From an uncultured Mycoplasmatota bacterium (GTDB lineage Bacteria > Bacillota_I > Bacilli_A > RF39 > UBA660), in the NCBI GenBank assembly GCA_937944975.1, contig CALEBF010000002.1, forward strand, positions 62,001 through 126,000: DNA of 64,000 nt, read 5' to 3'. A program made the position numbers and the translations under genes. Of this stretch, positions 1-7,656 are shown piece by piece (position 1 is the first letter of the stretch; each line of letters opens with the position of its first letter). The notes below the pieces were generated by a model. The model did no database searches. It was not told where the DNA came from and saw only the letters and a list, made by a program, of their open reading frames with translations.

Positions 1-1
1 C

Positions 2-271
2 TCTGTCAATAATAATGGAATTTGGGAACATCAGACGTTAGATCAGTTTGAAGTTACTTTTGGCAAGAGAGAAAAAAACGAAATTCCATTTCAAATACAA
101 GCGAAAGACATTGTGTTTGATTCAGTTGGAACGATCGTTAGTTTATATACGACATCAACGGCGGAAAAGAAGTTAGAGAAGGTGTTTGATCTATCGGATT
201 TTTATTCACAGATCATTCGTAAAGAAATTGGGAAAAGTACGATCATTCGATTTATTGCAAAAGACGAATAA
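2..271 (+). CDS. C-terminal end of an unknown protein (partial)
   Basis: An open frame runs in from the left edge of the window and stops with TAA at 269-271, giving 89 residues with no start visible. The fragment is rich in charged residues and contains alternating hydrophobic stretches that could be beta strands. I recognise no motif in it. A new promoter begins about 30 bases after the stop, so it is the last gene of its transcription unit. The function is unknown. Confidence 0.6.
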   Translation, partial: SVNNNGIWEHQTLDQFEVTFGKREKNEIPFQIQAKDIVFDSVGTIVSLYTTSTAEKKLEKVFDLSDFYSQIIRKEIGKSTIIRFIAKDE

Positions 272-298
272 AAAGAATTTTTCTTTTTTTTAAAAACT

Positions 299-307
299 TG
301 ATATAAT
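299..307 (+). promoter_or_regulatory. Extended -10 promoter
   Basis: TGATATAAT is a perfect extended -10 element, with no good -35 box upstream. It lies 19 bases before the start codon of the following gene, with the ribosome site AGAGGTG between them. Confidence 0.6.
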
Positions 308-325
308 AGTAATAGAGGTGTGAAT

Positions 326-892
326 ATGGCATATATTAATCAGAATAAAAATTTAAAAGTTGCACTGATATCAACGGATGGAACAGTAAATACGTATTAC
401 GATAAAGATTTTTGTGATGCGAGTGGAACTCCATGTGACATGCATTATGAAGTTATCTATGAGGCACTAAAAAAAGATTATGCAAGTAATACGAAGTTGA
501 TAAAGAAAGCAAAGAAATGTCAAGGACAGAATATGGAGTTGATTCACTTGACATTAGATTATGGAATTGTAGTTATTTACGATACGACAAATTATCATAA
601 CTATAGTCCTTATAAAGATCATACAGGAACGATGATGTTACCAGAAAAACCAGAAAAATTGCCACGAGCACAACAGATTGCACTTTTAAAACTTTCAAAA
701 GAGTTGCCGATGAATGAAACAGGAAAAGAGTATAGTGCGGAAGATCACTTACCCTATGTTACTTATTCTTTGTTTCAAGTTGCTTATAGGGATAAAAAGA
801 AAAGACCTGTTCAGATTGGTGATATCAACGATTTAGTTCGCGAGTTGACAGGAGAAAATTTAGAGCTTACAGATGGAGCAAAATCAAAATAG
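326..892 (+). CDS. Hypothetical protein, 188 residues
   Basis: I do not recognise this protein. The start is placed at ATG 326, which follows AGAGGTG with good spacing; a GTG six bases earlier overlaps the ribosome site and is less likely. The product is soluble-looking, with no signal peptide or membrane segment, and mixes lysine-rich helical parts with beta-like stretches such as one around residues 70-85. It has its own extended -10 promoter and a terminator hairpin directly after the stop, so it is a single-gene unit placed upstream of dnaE. Confidence 0.7.
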   Translation: MAYINQNKNLKVALISTDGTVNTYYDKDFCDASGTPCDMHYEVIYEALKKDYASNTKLIKKAKKCQGQNMELIHLTLDYGIVVIYDTTNYHNYSPYKDHTGTMMLPEKPEKLPRAQQIALLKLSKELPMNETGKEYSAEDHLPYVTYSLFQVAYRDKKKRPVQIGDINDLVRELTGENLELTDGAKSK

Positions 893-911
893 AGAGGGTT
901 TCCTCTCTTTT
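892..911 (+). terminator. Intrinsic terminator
   Basis: GAGAGG and CCTCTC form a stem with a short loop, followed by TTTT. It begins at the stop codon of the preceding gene. Confidence 0.7.
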
Positions 912-918
912 GTTTTCC

Positions 919-927
919 TGATATAAT
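919..927 (+). promoter_or_regulatory. Extended -10 promoter of dnaE
   Basis: TGATATAAT repeats the same extended -10 sequence seen upstream of the previous gene and lies 20 bases before the dnaE start codon. No convincing -35 box is visible because the terminator of the previous gene occupies that position. Confidence 0.6.
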
Positions 928-946
928 GAGAGTAGGAGGTGTCGAT

Positions 947-3883
947 ATGGTTCCACTTTATTTGAAAACAGAATATAGTTTGCTGGAAAGCATGATACGA
1001 ATTCCGGATCTCATTTCTTATGCAAAGGAACATCACATCGATACCCTTGCGATTACAGATTCGAATTTATATGGCGCGATGGAATTTTATCTAGCTTGTA
1101 AAAAGAACGATATCAAACCGATTATTGGTTTAGAAATCAAGTTCAATGATCTTCCATTTGTCGTTTATGCGAAATCGTATCGTGGATATCAGAGCTTATT
1201 AAAATTGAGTACGATTCAAAGTGAGAGAGCTCTTTCGATCGATGAAATAGAAATATATAGTGCGGATTTATTATGTATTGTACCGTTTGAAAGTAGTCCT
1301 CTATATCATCAACTTGATAAAATTTATCAGGATCTTTTTATCGGATACGAATCGAAAGATCAGAGAATGCAATTAAAAAAAGACAATGCTGTCTACATGA
1401 AACCGATCTATTATTTGACACAGGAAGACGAGAAATTTTATCCATACTTGATCGCAATTCGAAAAGGAATCTTACTAGAGGACGTGACAGATAAAAAAGA
1501 AGGCCATCGTCTTTTCCCAGAGATGAAGTACGATATATCATTTGAGATGGATCTTCATAATCATGAAAAAATCGAATTGTTATGTCAGTTTGAATTAGAA
1601 AAGGAAGAAAATTTACTTCCTATTTACGATTGTCCAAACGGATTAGACGCCTATTCTTATTTGAAGCAACTTTGCATTGAGGGTCTACGTCGTATTTTTG
1701 GTACAACTGTTAAGAAAGTGTATTTAGAGAGATTGAAATACGAGTTAGATACGATTCAAAAGATGGGCTTTTGCAATTATTTTCTCGTTGTTTGGGATTA
1801 TGTGAAATATGCGAAGGATCACGGAATTTTAGTTGGACCAGGTAGGGGAAGTGCAGCAGGATCTTTAGTATCTTACTGTCTTAATATCACGGATGTCGAT
1901 CCGATTCAATATGACCTTTTATTCGAACGTTTCCTGAATCCAGAACGTATTACAATGCCAGATATCGATATCGATTTTGAATATAACAGAAGAGAAGAAG
2001 TGATTCAATATTGTATTCAAAAATATGGTTTTAAGCGTGTTGCAGGAATAATTACGTTTGGAACGTTAGGGGCAAAACAAGTGATTCGTGATGTCGCTCG
2101 TACGATGGATATCGATTTGAAATTGGTAGATCGTGTTTGCAAGTTATTGGATGCTAGAATGACGTTATTAGAAAATTATAAAGCATCTAAGAAATTGGTA
2201 GACCTCATTCAATACGATCGCAACTTACAGAAGTTATATCAAGTCGCACTTCGCCTAGAAGGCTTAAAACGACATACGTCAATTCATGCGGCGGGAATCG
2301 TCATGTGTCAAAAAGATCTGGATGAAGTGATTCCATTATCTCTATCTCACGAAGGATTTTATACGACAGGATATTCTATGGAATATTTAGAGGATCTTGG
2401 CTTATTAAAGATGGATTTCTTGGCACTTCGTAATTTAACACTGATTCGAGATGTTTTAGATAGCGTTGAAAAAATAGAGCATACTACGTTATCATTTACA
2501 GAAATTCCTCTTGACGATAAAAAGGCGATATCTATATTTACCGAAGTGAATACGGTTGGTATCTTTCAGTTTGAATCTAGTGGGATGATGAATTTTTTAA
2601 GGAAGTTTCGACCGAATAGTTTCGAAGAAGTTGCAGCGGCAATCGCTTTATTTCGACCTGGACCGATGCAGAATATCGATCACTTTATCAAGAGAAAAAG
2701 AGGACTTGAAAAAATTGAATATATTCACCCTGATTTGGAACCAATTTTAAAATCAACTTATGGAATTATCGTCTACCAAGAACAAATTATGCATATTGCT
2801 CGTTTGCTTGCTGGTTATTCCTATGGAGAAGCCGATGTATTAAGACGTGCTATGAGTAAAAAGAAAGAAGAAGTACTCATTCGAGAAAAGGATAAATTTA
2901 TCAAACAAAGTATGGCTAGAGGTTATACGGAAGAGGTTGCGACAGAGGTATACGATTTGATTTTAAAGTTCGCATCTTATGGATTTAACCGTGCTCATTC
3001 TGTTGCTTATTCTATGATCGCCTATAAAATGGCGTATTTGAAAGCTCATTATACGAAACACTTTATGAAAAGCTTATTATCGATGGTGATCGGAAGTGAG
3101 ATCAAGACAAAAGAATATAGTTATGAATGCAAGTTAAACCATATTACATTATTACCGCCCGATATTAACTTGAGTGGAAAGGAATATCAAATCGAAAAAA
3201 ATGGAATTCGATATCCTTTTTCTAGTATTAAAAACATTGGAGGAAGCGTTGTGTCTATTCTTTTGGAAGAAAGAAATAAAAGACCTTTTACAGATATTTA
3301 TGATTTCTTTCAACGGTGTTATGGAAAAGCGGTCAATAAAAAAGCGATCGAAAGTTTAATCGATGCGGGATGTTTTCGTTCGTTTGGAATCAATCAACAT
3401 ACATTACATGAAAACATCGATCTTTTGATTAATTATTCTGAGGTGGCTCATGATATCGAAGAAGAATATGTAGAAAAGCCGATGTTACAAAAAGTGGATG
3501 AGTATTCTAAGAAAGAGAGAATGCAGAAAGAATTGGAAGTTTTTGGTTTTTATCTTTCAGAACACCCAGTAACAGAAAAGCGTTTACGCTATCCGAATAG
3601 TGTTACGATCGCGATGGTACCTAACTACTTTGATCGAGAAATTGATATCGTTTTATACGTCGATAAAGTCAAAGAAATTTCGACGAAAAAGAATGACAGA
3701 ATGGGGTTCATTACAGGAAGCGATGAACTAAATACGATCGATGTTGTTTTATTCCCTAAGGTGTATGAACAATATTCTTTAGAAAGAGGAGATATCATTC
3801 TCGCTCGCGCGAAAGTAGAGAAAAGATTTGATAAATTACAGCTTGTCGTCCGGCATCTTCAAAAGATAGAGGAAAATGTCTAA
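947..3883 (+). CDS. dnaE: DNA polymerase III alpha subunit, DnaE type
   Basis: This is a 978-residue C-family replicative DNA polymerase subunit. ATG 947 is chosen because AGGAGGTG lies just upstream; an in-frame ATG at 926 lies inside the promoter. An N-terminal PHP domain is followed by the polymerase core: GPGRGSAAG at about residue 297, the catalytic acidic motif PDIDIDF at about 340, and RHTSIHAAG at about 441. A helix-hairpin-helix region and an OB-fold-like C-terminus near residues 880-960 follow. It is shorter than the roughly 1100 residues usual in Bacillus. The PHP domain has KTEYSL where active members have an HxH-type motif, so its metal site is probably lost. In Firmicutes, DnaE works beside PolC in lagging-strand synthesis. 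Confidence 0.95.
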   Translation: MVPLYLKTEYSLLESMIRIPDLISYAKEHHIDTLAITDSNLYGAMEFYLACKKNDIKPIIGLEIKFNDLPFVVYAKSYRGYQSLLKLSTIQSERALSIDEIEIYSADLLCIVPFESSPLYHQLDKIYQDLFIGYESKDQRMQLKKDNAVYMKPIYYLTQEDEKFYPYLIAIRKGILLEDVTDKKEGHRLFPEMKYDISFEMDLHNHEKIELLCQFELEKEENLLPIYDCPNGLDAYSYLKQLCIEGLRRIFGTTVKKVYLERLKYELDTIQKMGFCNYFLVVWDYVKYAKDHGILVGPGRGSAAGSLVSYCLNITDVDPIQYDLLFERFLNPERITMPDIDIDFEYNRREEVIQYCIQKYGFKRVAGIITFGTLGAKQVIRDVARTMDIDLKLVDRVCKLLDARMTLLENYKASKKLVDLIQYDRNLQKLYQVALRLEGLKRHTSIHAAGIVMCQKDLDEVIPLSLSHEGFYTTGYSMEYLEDLGLLKMDFLALRNLTLIRDVLDSVEKIEHTTLSFTEIPLDDKKAISIFTEVNTVGIFQFESSGMMNFLRKFRPNSFEEVAAAIALFRPGPMQNIDHFIKRKRGLEKIEYIHPDLEPILKSTYGIIVYQEQIMHIARLLAGYSYGEADVLRRAMSKKKEEVLIREKDKFIKQSMARGYTEEVATEVYDLILKFASYGFNRAHSVAYSMIAYKMAYLKAHYTKHFMKSLLSMVIGSEIKTKEYSYECKLNHITLLPPDINLSGKEYQIEKNGIRYPFSSIKNIGGSVVSILLEERNKRPFTDIYDFFQRCYGKAVNKKAIESLIDAGCFRSFGINQHTLHENIDLLINYSEVAHDIEEEYVEKPMLQKVDEYSKKERMQKELEVFGFYLSEHPVTEKRLRYPNSVTIAMVPNYFDREIDIVLYVDKVKEISTKKNDRMGFITGSDELNTIDVVLFPKVYEQYSLERGDIILARAKVEKRFDKLQLVVRHLQKIEENV

Positions 3884-3908
3884 TGTGTGTAAATCCATAG
3901 CATGATTA

Positions 3909-3936
3909 TTGCTAATTGTAACTCTTTTGATATAAT
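3909..3936 (+). promoter_or_regulatory. Promoter of the prepilin-like gene
   Basis: TTGCTA and TATAAT are separated by 16 bases, and the -10 is extended (TGA TATAAT at 3928-3936). Confidence 0.55.
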
Positions 3937-3959
3937 AAAACTGAATAGGGGTATGTATA

Positions 3960-5017
3960 GTGAGAAGAAAAAATGGATTTACTTTATTAGAAGTATTAGC
4001 TGTGATTGTCGTGCTAGCGATCATTGCTTTTATTACTGTACCACTTGTAATGAACGCAATTGATAATGCGAAAAGAGGGCGTTTGAAAGTAGTGCATATG
4101 GAATCATCAGTTCAGGAGATTACTATGTTGCAAAAAAAGCATTTAAAAATGAGGACTATGCTGGAGAAACACTAGATTTACCAGAAGCAAAAGACAAACT
4201 CGGCTATAAAGGTAGTGTTCCGACTGACGGTAAATTGATTATTAAAGATAAAGAAAACCTTGCTCTTGTTATGCATGATACGAAATTTTGTGCGATCAAA
4301 GAATTCGATCAAGATAGAGTAACGATTACCGATTATGATAAAGAAACGTGTAAATTAGAAGAGACAGAAGTGGAAAAAGCACCAGCTGTCTCAACGTCAT
4401 ATCAATTATATAATGAAGATCAAAACGCGAGTTTATCGATTGTCGCAACGAGTGAATATGGGATTCGTTCTGTAAAATATCTACAAGGAAACCAACCTGA
4501 AGACACAGTGGCAACCTCTGGAATTCCTATCGTACTTCAAGGAGAGCAATACGTTGTAAATGGGTTAACGCAAAATGGTTACTATACTGTCTACGTCGAA
4601 GATCAACATGGAAATACCACGATGAAGAGAGTTGTTATCGAAGGAATTATCGTATTAGAAGGAAGTTTTGAAGATTTGTACGTGAGTGGTTCTTTTGGAG
4701 CGTTATCGTCTAGTTGGGGAAGTTTTCGTCGAACACTTACGATCAATACAAAAAACGACGTAAAAATTGTCGCTGCAAGATATACCAAAGGATATAGTTA
4801 TGATGATATTAGTAGTTTTGAAAATAATACCTCTTTTGGCGATAGAATAGATCATGAAGAAGATCATATGAGTTTCACTGCGACAGGTCTATGGTTGCAG
4901 CGAGTGACGGTTTATGTGAAATATGAATATCAAGAGGAAGTAAAGCCTGGGAAGTTTGAACCGAGATATGCATCGAAGATATATAAAACTAGATTTTCAA
5001 ATGTATTCGGGGATTAA
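3960..5017 (+). pseudogene. Frameshifted type IV prepilin-like protein
   Basis: From GTG 3960 the product starts with RRKNGFTLLEVLAV, a class III prepilin signal: short basic leader, G|FTLLE cleavage site and a hydrophobic helix. The frame runs out at 4175, but a frame shifted by one base continues from about 4079 to the stop at 5017 with plausible protein throughout. The joined reading around the break is NAKRGAFESSAYGIISSG, which resembles the usual continuation of such pilins. Restoring one G in the run at 4077-4079 would give one protein of roughly 350 residues with beta-rich C-terminal domains. No other pilus gene is in the window. Either the gene is inactivated or the assembly has lost a base. 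Confidence 0.75.
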
Positions 5018-5040
5018 AAAGTGCTACAAGCGCTTTTTTT
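5018..5040 (+). terminator. Intrinsic terminator
   Basis: AAAGTGCT and AGCGCTTT form a stem with one G-U pair and a three-base loop, followed by a run of T. It follows the stop codon at 5017 directly. Confidence 0.7.
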
Positions 5041-5044
5041 GTAC

Positions 5045-5147
5045 AAAAAAGGAACCGTCCCCTGAGACGGTCCCAATAAAAGAATAAAAAGGGGTTGGCT
5101 AGTGTGATACTAGCATTTTCCAATTCGGTTTAATTTCGAATTGGTGC
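5045..5147 (-). ncRNA. Candidate small non-coding RNA
   Basis: On the minus strand a promoter (5153-5181) is followed by two small hairpins and a strong terminator within about 100 bases, with no ribosome site or open frame. The first hairpin pairs 5137-5144 with 5120-5127 (8 bp), the second pairs 5109-5114 with 5098-5103 (6 bp). The terminator pairs GGGACCGTC (5066-5074) with GACGGTTCC (5051-5059) and is followed by six U. This order of promoter, structure and terminator is what a free small RNA gene looks like. I do not recognise a known family; SRP RNA was considered and its conserved loop is missing. Transcription would run away from recG and towards the prepilin gene. Confidence 0.45.
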
Positions 5148-5152
5148 TTCCT

Positions 5153-5181
5153 ATCTTAATCGATAAAGTACCTTTTGTCAA
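5153..5181 (-). promoter_or_regulatory. Promoter of the candidate small RNA
   Basis: Read on the minus strand, a perfect TTGACA (5181-5176) and TAAGAT (5158-5153) are separated by exactly 17 bases. Confidence 0.55.
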
Positions 5182-5243
5182 CCTTTTTTTTGAAAAAAAT
5201 GACGAAAGATGTAAAAAAATGCATGAACAAGATTAAAACGACA

Positions 5244-5272
5244 TTGACCCACAAACACATGTTTGCTATACT
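5244..5272 (+). promoter_or_regulatory. recG promoter with LexA-like box
   Basis: TTGACC and TATACT are spaced by 17 bases and the -10 is extended (TGC). Inside the spacer, 5252-5265 reads CAAAC, four bases, GTTTG, a perfect palindrome that differs from the Bacillus LexA box (CGAAC, four bases, GTTCG) at two symmetric positions. Confidence 0.6.
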
Positions 5273-5297
5273 GAAGATAGTGTCAGTAGGTGATAAG

Positions 5298-7271
5298 ATG
5301 GAATTAAAAGACTTGAGAGGGTTAGGACCTAAGGGAATTGAAAAGTTGACTCGTTTAGGAATTACTTCTGTTGCTGATCTGCTTTCTTATTATCCATATC
5401 GTTATGAAATGTTACAAAGAACCAATATGGATGTAGTGCAAGATCAAGAGAAGGTCGTCATCGATGGAATCGTAGAATCCGAACCGCGCAGTTTTTATTT
5501 TAAGAGAAATATGAATCGAATGAGTTTTCGGTGTCAGGCACAGAATCGTATTTTTTCAGTATCTATTTTCAATCGTAGCTTTTTGAAACAACATTTACAA
5601 ATCGGGACAAATATTATTGTCATTGGAAAATATGATCAGAAACATAATACGATCACTGCATCCGATATTCGTTTTGGAATTTTATCCGATACCCCGGAAC
5701 TTGTTCCTGTCTATCATTTAACAGATGGAATTACAGAAAAACAGTTGCGTCAATATATCGAAAGCTCTTTTCAAGAACTTTCACTTTTAGAGGATGAAAT
5801 ACCTTCGGAGATTTCTCAAGCTTATCACTTTTTATCGAAAGCTGATAGTGTCCGAATCGTGCATAAACCTCAAGATATGATTGAGTTAAAAAAAGCGCGT
5901 ACGAGACTAAAGTATGAAGAACTATTTACTTACATGTTGAAATTAAATCTATTAAAAAGAGAGACAAAGATGGAAGAAGGGTTGAACAGAACTCAACATC
6001 ATTCAGAATTACAGTCTATGATCGAGTCACTACCTTTTCAATTGACAGAAGATCAAGAGAAGTGTATTTTTCAAATCGAACGAGATTTTTTGTCTTCTCA
6101 TCGTATGAATCGTTTGATTCAAGGAGATGTCGGAAGTGGAAAGACAGTACTTTCCTTTTTAACAATCTATTTAAATTATCTCGATGGGTATCAAAGTGCT
6201 TTTATGGCACCAACGGAAATTTTGGCGAGTCAACATTACGATAACATGAAAAAGCAGTTCCAAAACATACCGATCAAAATCGCGAAGTTGACAGGAAAGT
6301 TAACGATAAAAGAAAAAAGAGAAATATGGAATGGTCTAGAAAGCGGAGAGATCGATGTCGTCATCGGAACACACGCCTTGATTAGCGAGAATGTCATTTA
6401 TCGAAATTTAGGACTTGTCATCACTGATGAACAGCATCGTTTTGGCGTCAATCAGCGAGCAAATTTGAAAAATAAGGGAATTCGACCGGATGTCTTATAT
6501 ATGAGTGCGACACCAATACCACGAACCTATGCCTTAACTCTTTATGGAGATATGGATATTTCCAGTATTCATACAGTCCCTTCTGGGAAAAAGAAAATTA
6601 TCACCTTGCTCAAAAAAGAATCCGAGATGAAGGATGTCTTAATGGCAATGTATGAGGAATTAAAAAAGCATCATCAGATATATGTCGTAGCACCTTTGAT
6701 CGAGGAAAGTGAGAAGAGCGAAGAGACGGATGTATACAAGTTAGAACAAAATATGAATAAAGCATTTGGAAAAGTAGTGAAAATAGGTGTATTGCACGGC
6801 AAGATGAAACCAGAAGAAAAAGAAGAAATTATGAAGAAGTTTCAGGCCAATGAAATTCAGATTCTAATCAGTACTACAGTGATTGAAGTAGGGGTCGATG
6901 TAAAGAACGCGACGATGATTGTTATTTTTGACGCTTTTCGGTTTGGGCTTGCTACGCTTCATCAGTTGCGTGGTAGAGTAGGTAGAAATGATTTTCAATC
7001 ATACGCAATTTTGATTAGTAACCATGAAACTGAACGCCTTTCTATCTTGACGGATACGAACGATGGATTTAAAATCAGCGAAGAAGATTTTAAATTACGT
7101 GGTAGCGGTGATTTGTTTGGGTTACGTCAGAGTGGTGATATGGTTTTTCAGATTGCAAATTTAAAGCAAGATTTAAATATTGCGTTACGTGCAAAAGAAG
7201 ATAGCGAACGTTATTTAGAACAATTAACTGAAGAACAAATCAAGCAAAAAGCGGTTTGCTATTTAGACTGA
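5298..7271 (+). CDS. recG: ATP-dependent DNA helicase RecG
   Basis: RecG remodels stalled replication forks and branch-migrates Holliday junctions. The 657-residue product starts at ATG 5298 after a GTAGGTGAT site; upstream in-frame start codons lie in the promoter. The first residues (KDLRGLGPKGIEKL) match the RecG N-terminus, followed by the wedge OB domain at about residues 60-150. The helicase core shows GDVGSGKT (Walker A, about residue 275), TDEQHRFG (DExH type, about 376), SATPIPRT (about 405) and QLRGRVGRND (about 557). The length matches the family. It has its own promoter and ends in TGA, showing that TGA is a stop here. Confidence 0.95.
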   Translation: MELKDLRGLGPKGIEKLTRLGITSVADLLSYYPYRYEMLQRTNMDVVQDQEKVVIDGIVESEPRSFYFKRNMNRMSFRCQAQNRIFSVSIFNRSFLKQHLQIGTNIIVIGKYDQKHNTITASDIRFGILSDTPELVPVYHLTDGITEKQLRQYIESSFQELSLLEDEIPSEISQAYHFLSKADSVRIVHKPQDMIELKKARTRLKYEELFTYMLKLNLLKRETKMEEGLNRTQHHSELQSMIESLPFQLTEDQEKCIFQIERDFLSSHRMNRLIQGDVGSGKTVLSFLTIYLNYLDGYQSAFMAPTEILASQHYDNMKKQFQNIPIKIAKLTGKLTIKEKREIWNGLESGEIDVVIGTHALISENVIYRNLGLVITDEQHRFGVNQRANLKNKGIRPDVLYMSATPIPRTYALTLYGDMDISSIHTVPSGKKKIITLLKKESEMKDVLMAMYEELKKHHQIYVVAPLIEESEKSEETDVYKLEQNMNKAFGKVVKIGVLHGKMKPEEKEEIMKKFQANEIQILISTTVIEVGVDVKNATMIVIFDAFRFGLATLHQLRGRVGRNDFQSYAILISNHETERLSILTDTNDGFKISEEDFKLRGSGDLFGLRQSGDMVFQIANLKQDLNIALRAKEDSERYLEQLTEEQIKQKAVCYLD

Positions 7272-7314
7272 GTGTATAAAAATAGTCATATGTATGTTTT
7301 TAGGGAGAAAGTAA

Positions 7315-7343
7315 TTGAACTTTGTTTTTTATCATGGTATAAT
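7315..7343 (+). promoter_or_regulatory. Promoter of the DUF1292 gene
   Basis: TTGAAC and TATAAT are spaced by 17 bases, with an extended -10 (TGG). Confidence 0.7.
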
Positions 7344-7376
7344 ATGATAATAAGAGTGGAGAAGGGGAGAGCATAG

Positions 7377-7652
7377 ATGCAAGAGAAAAGATATATCGAA
7401 ATCGAACAAGAAGATGGAACGTTAAAACAAGCAGAGTTAATCTTGACTTTTCATCTGGATAGTACGAATAAAGATTATATGGTTTATTCTTTTGATGAGA
7501 CGGATGATCATGATTCGACTATTTTATATACGGCAGAAGTATTGTGGAATGAAGATGAAAGTTGTAGTCTAAATAAGATCGATGATCCTAAGACTTGGAA
7601 CGAGATCAAAGAATTGATGAGAAATTTAATTAAGAAAAGTAGCGAGGAGTGA
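7377..7652 (+). CDS. DUF1292 (YrzB-like) protein
   Basis: This 91-residue acidic protein has the layout of the DUF1292 family, represented by YrzB in Bacillus: a beta-rich domain that begins with an expectation of an acidic strand (IEIEQEDG) and contains a conserved YMVYSFDE-like strand, then a C-terminal helix. The family has no established biochemical role. It starts at ATG 7377 after GAGAAGGGGAGAG. The next gene starts four bases after its stop, with the ribosome site inside its last codons, so the two are cotranscribed and probably coupled in translation. Confidence 0.75.
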   Translation: MQEKRYIEIEQEDGTLKQAELILTFHLDSTNKDYMVYSFDETDDHDSTILYTAEVLWNEDESCSLNKIDDPKTWNEIKELMRNLIKKSSEE

Positions 7653-7656
7653 CAGT

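Noticed and set aside
4071..4085. Programmed -1 frameshifting in the prepilin-like gene
   Set aside because: There is no slippery heptamer and no following pseudoknot or internal ribosome site; a lost G is simpler.
5045..5080. GGGACCGTC...GACGGTTCC hairpin as a REP-type mobile repeat
   Set aside because: It occurs once here, has a U run and follows a promoter on the same strand, so a terminator explains it better.
5045..5147. SRP RNA or 6S RNA identity for the candidate small RNA
   Set aside because: The conserved SRP loop sequence is missing and the length is too short for 6S RNA.
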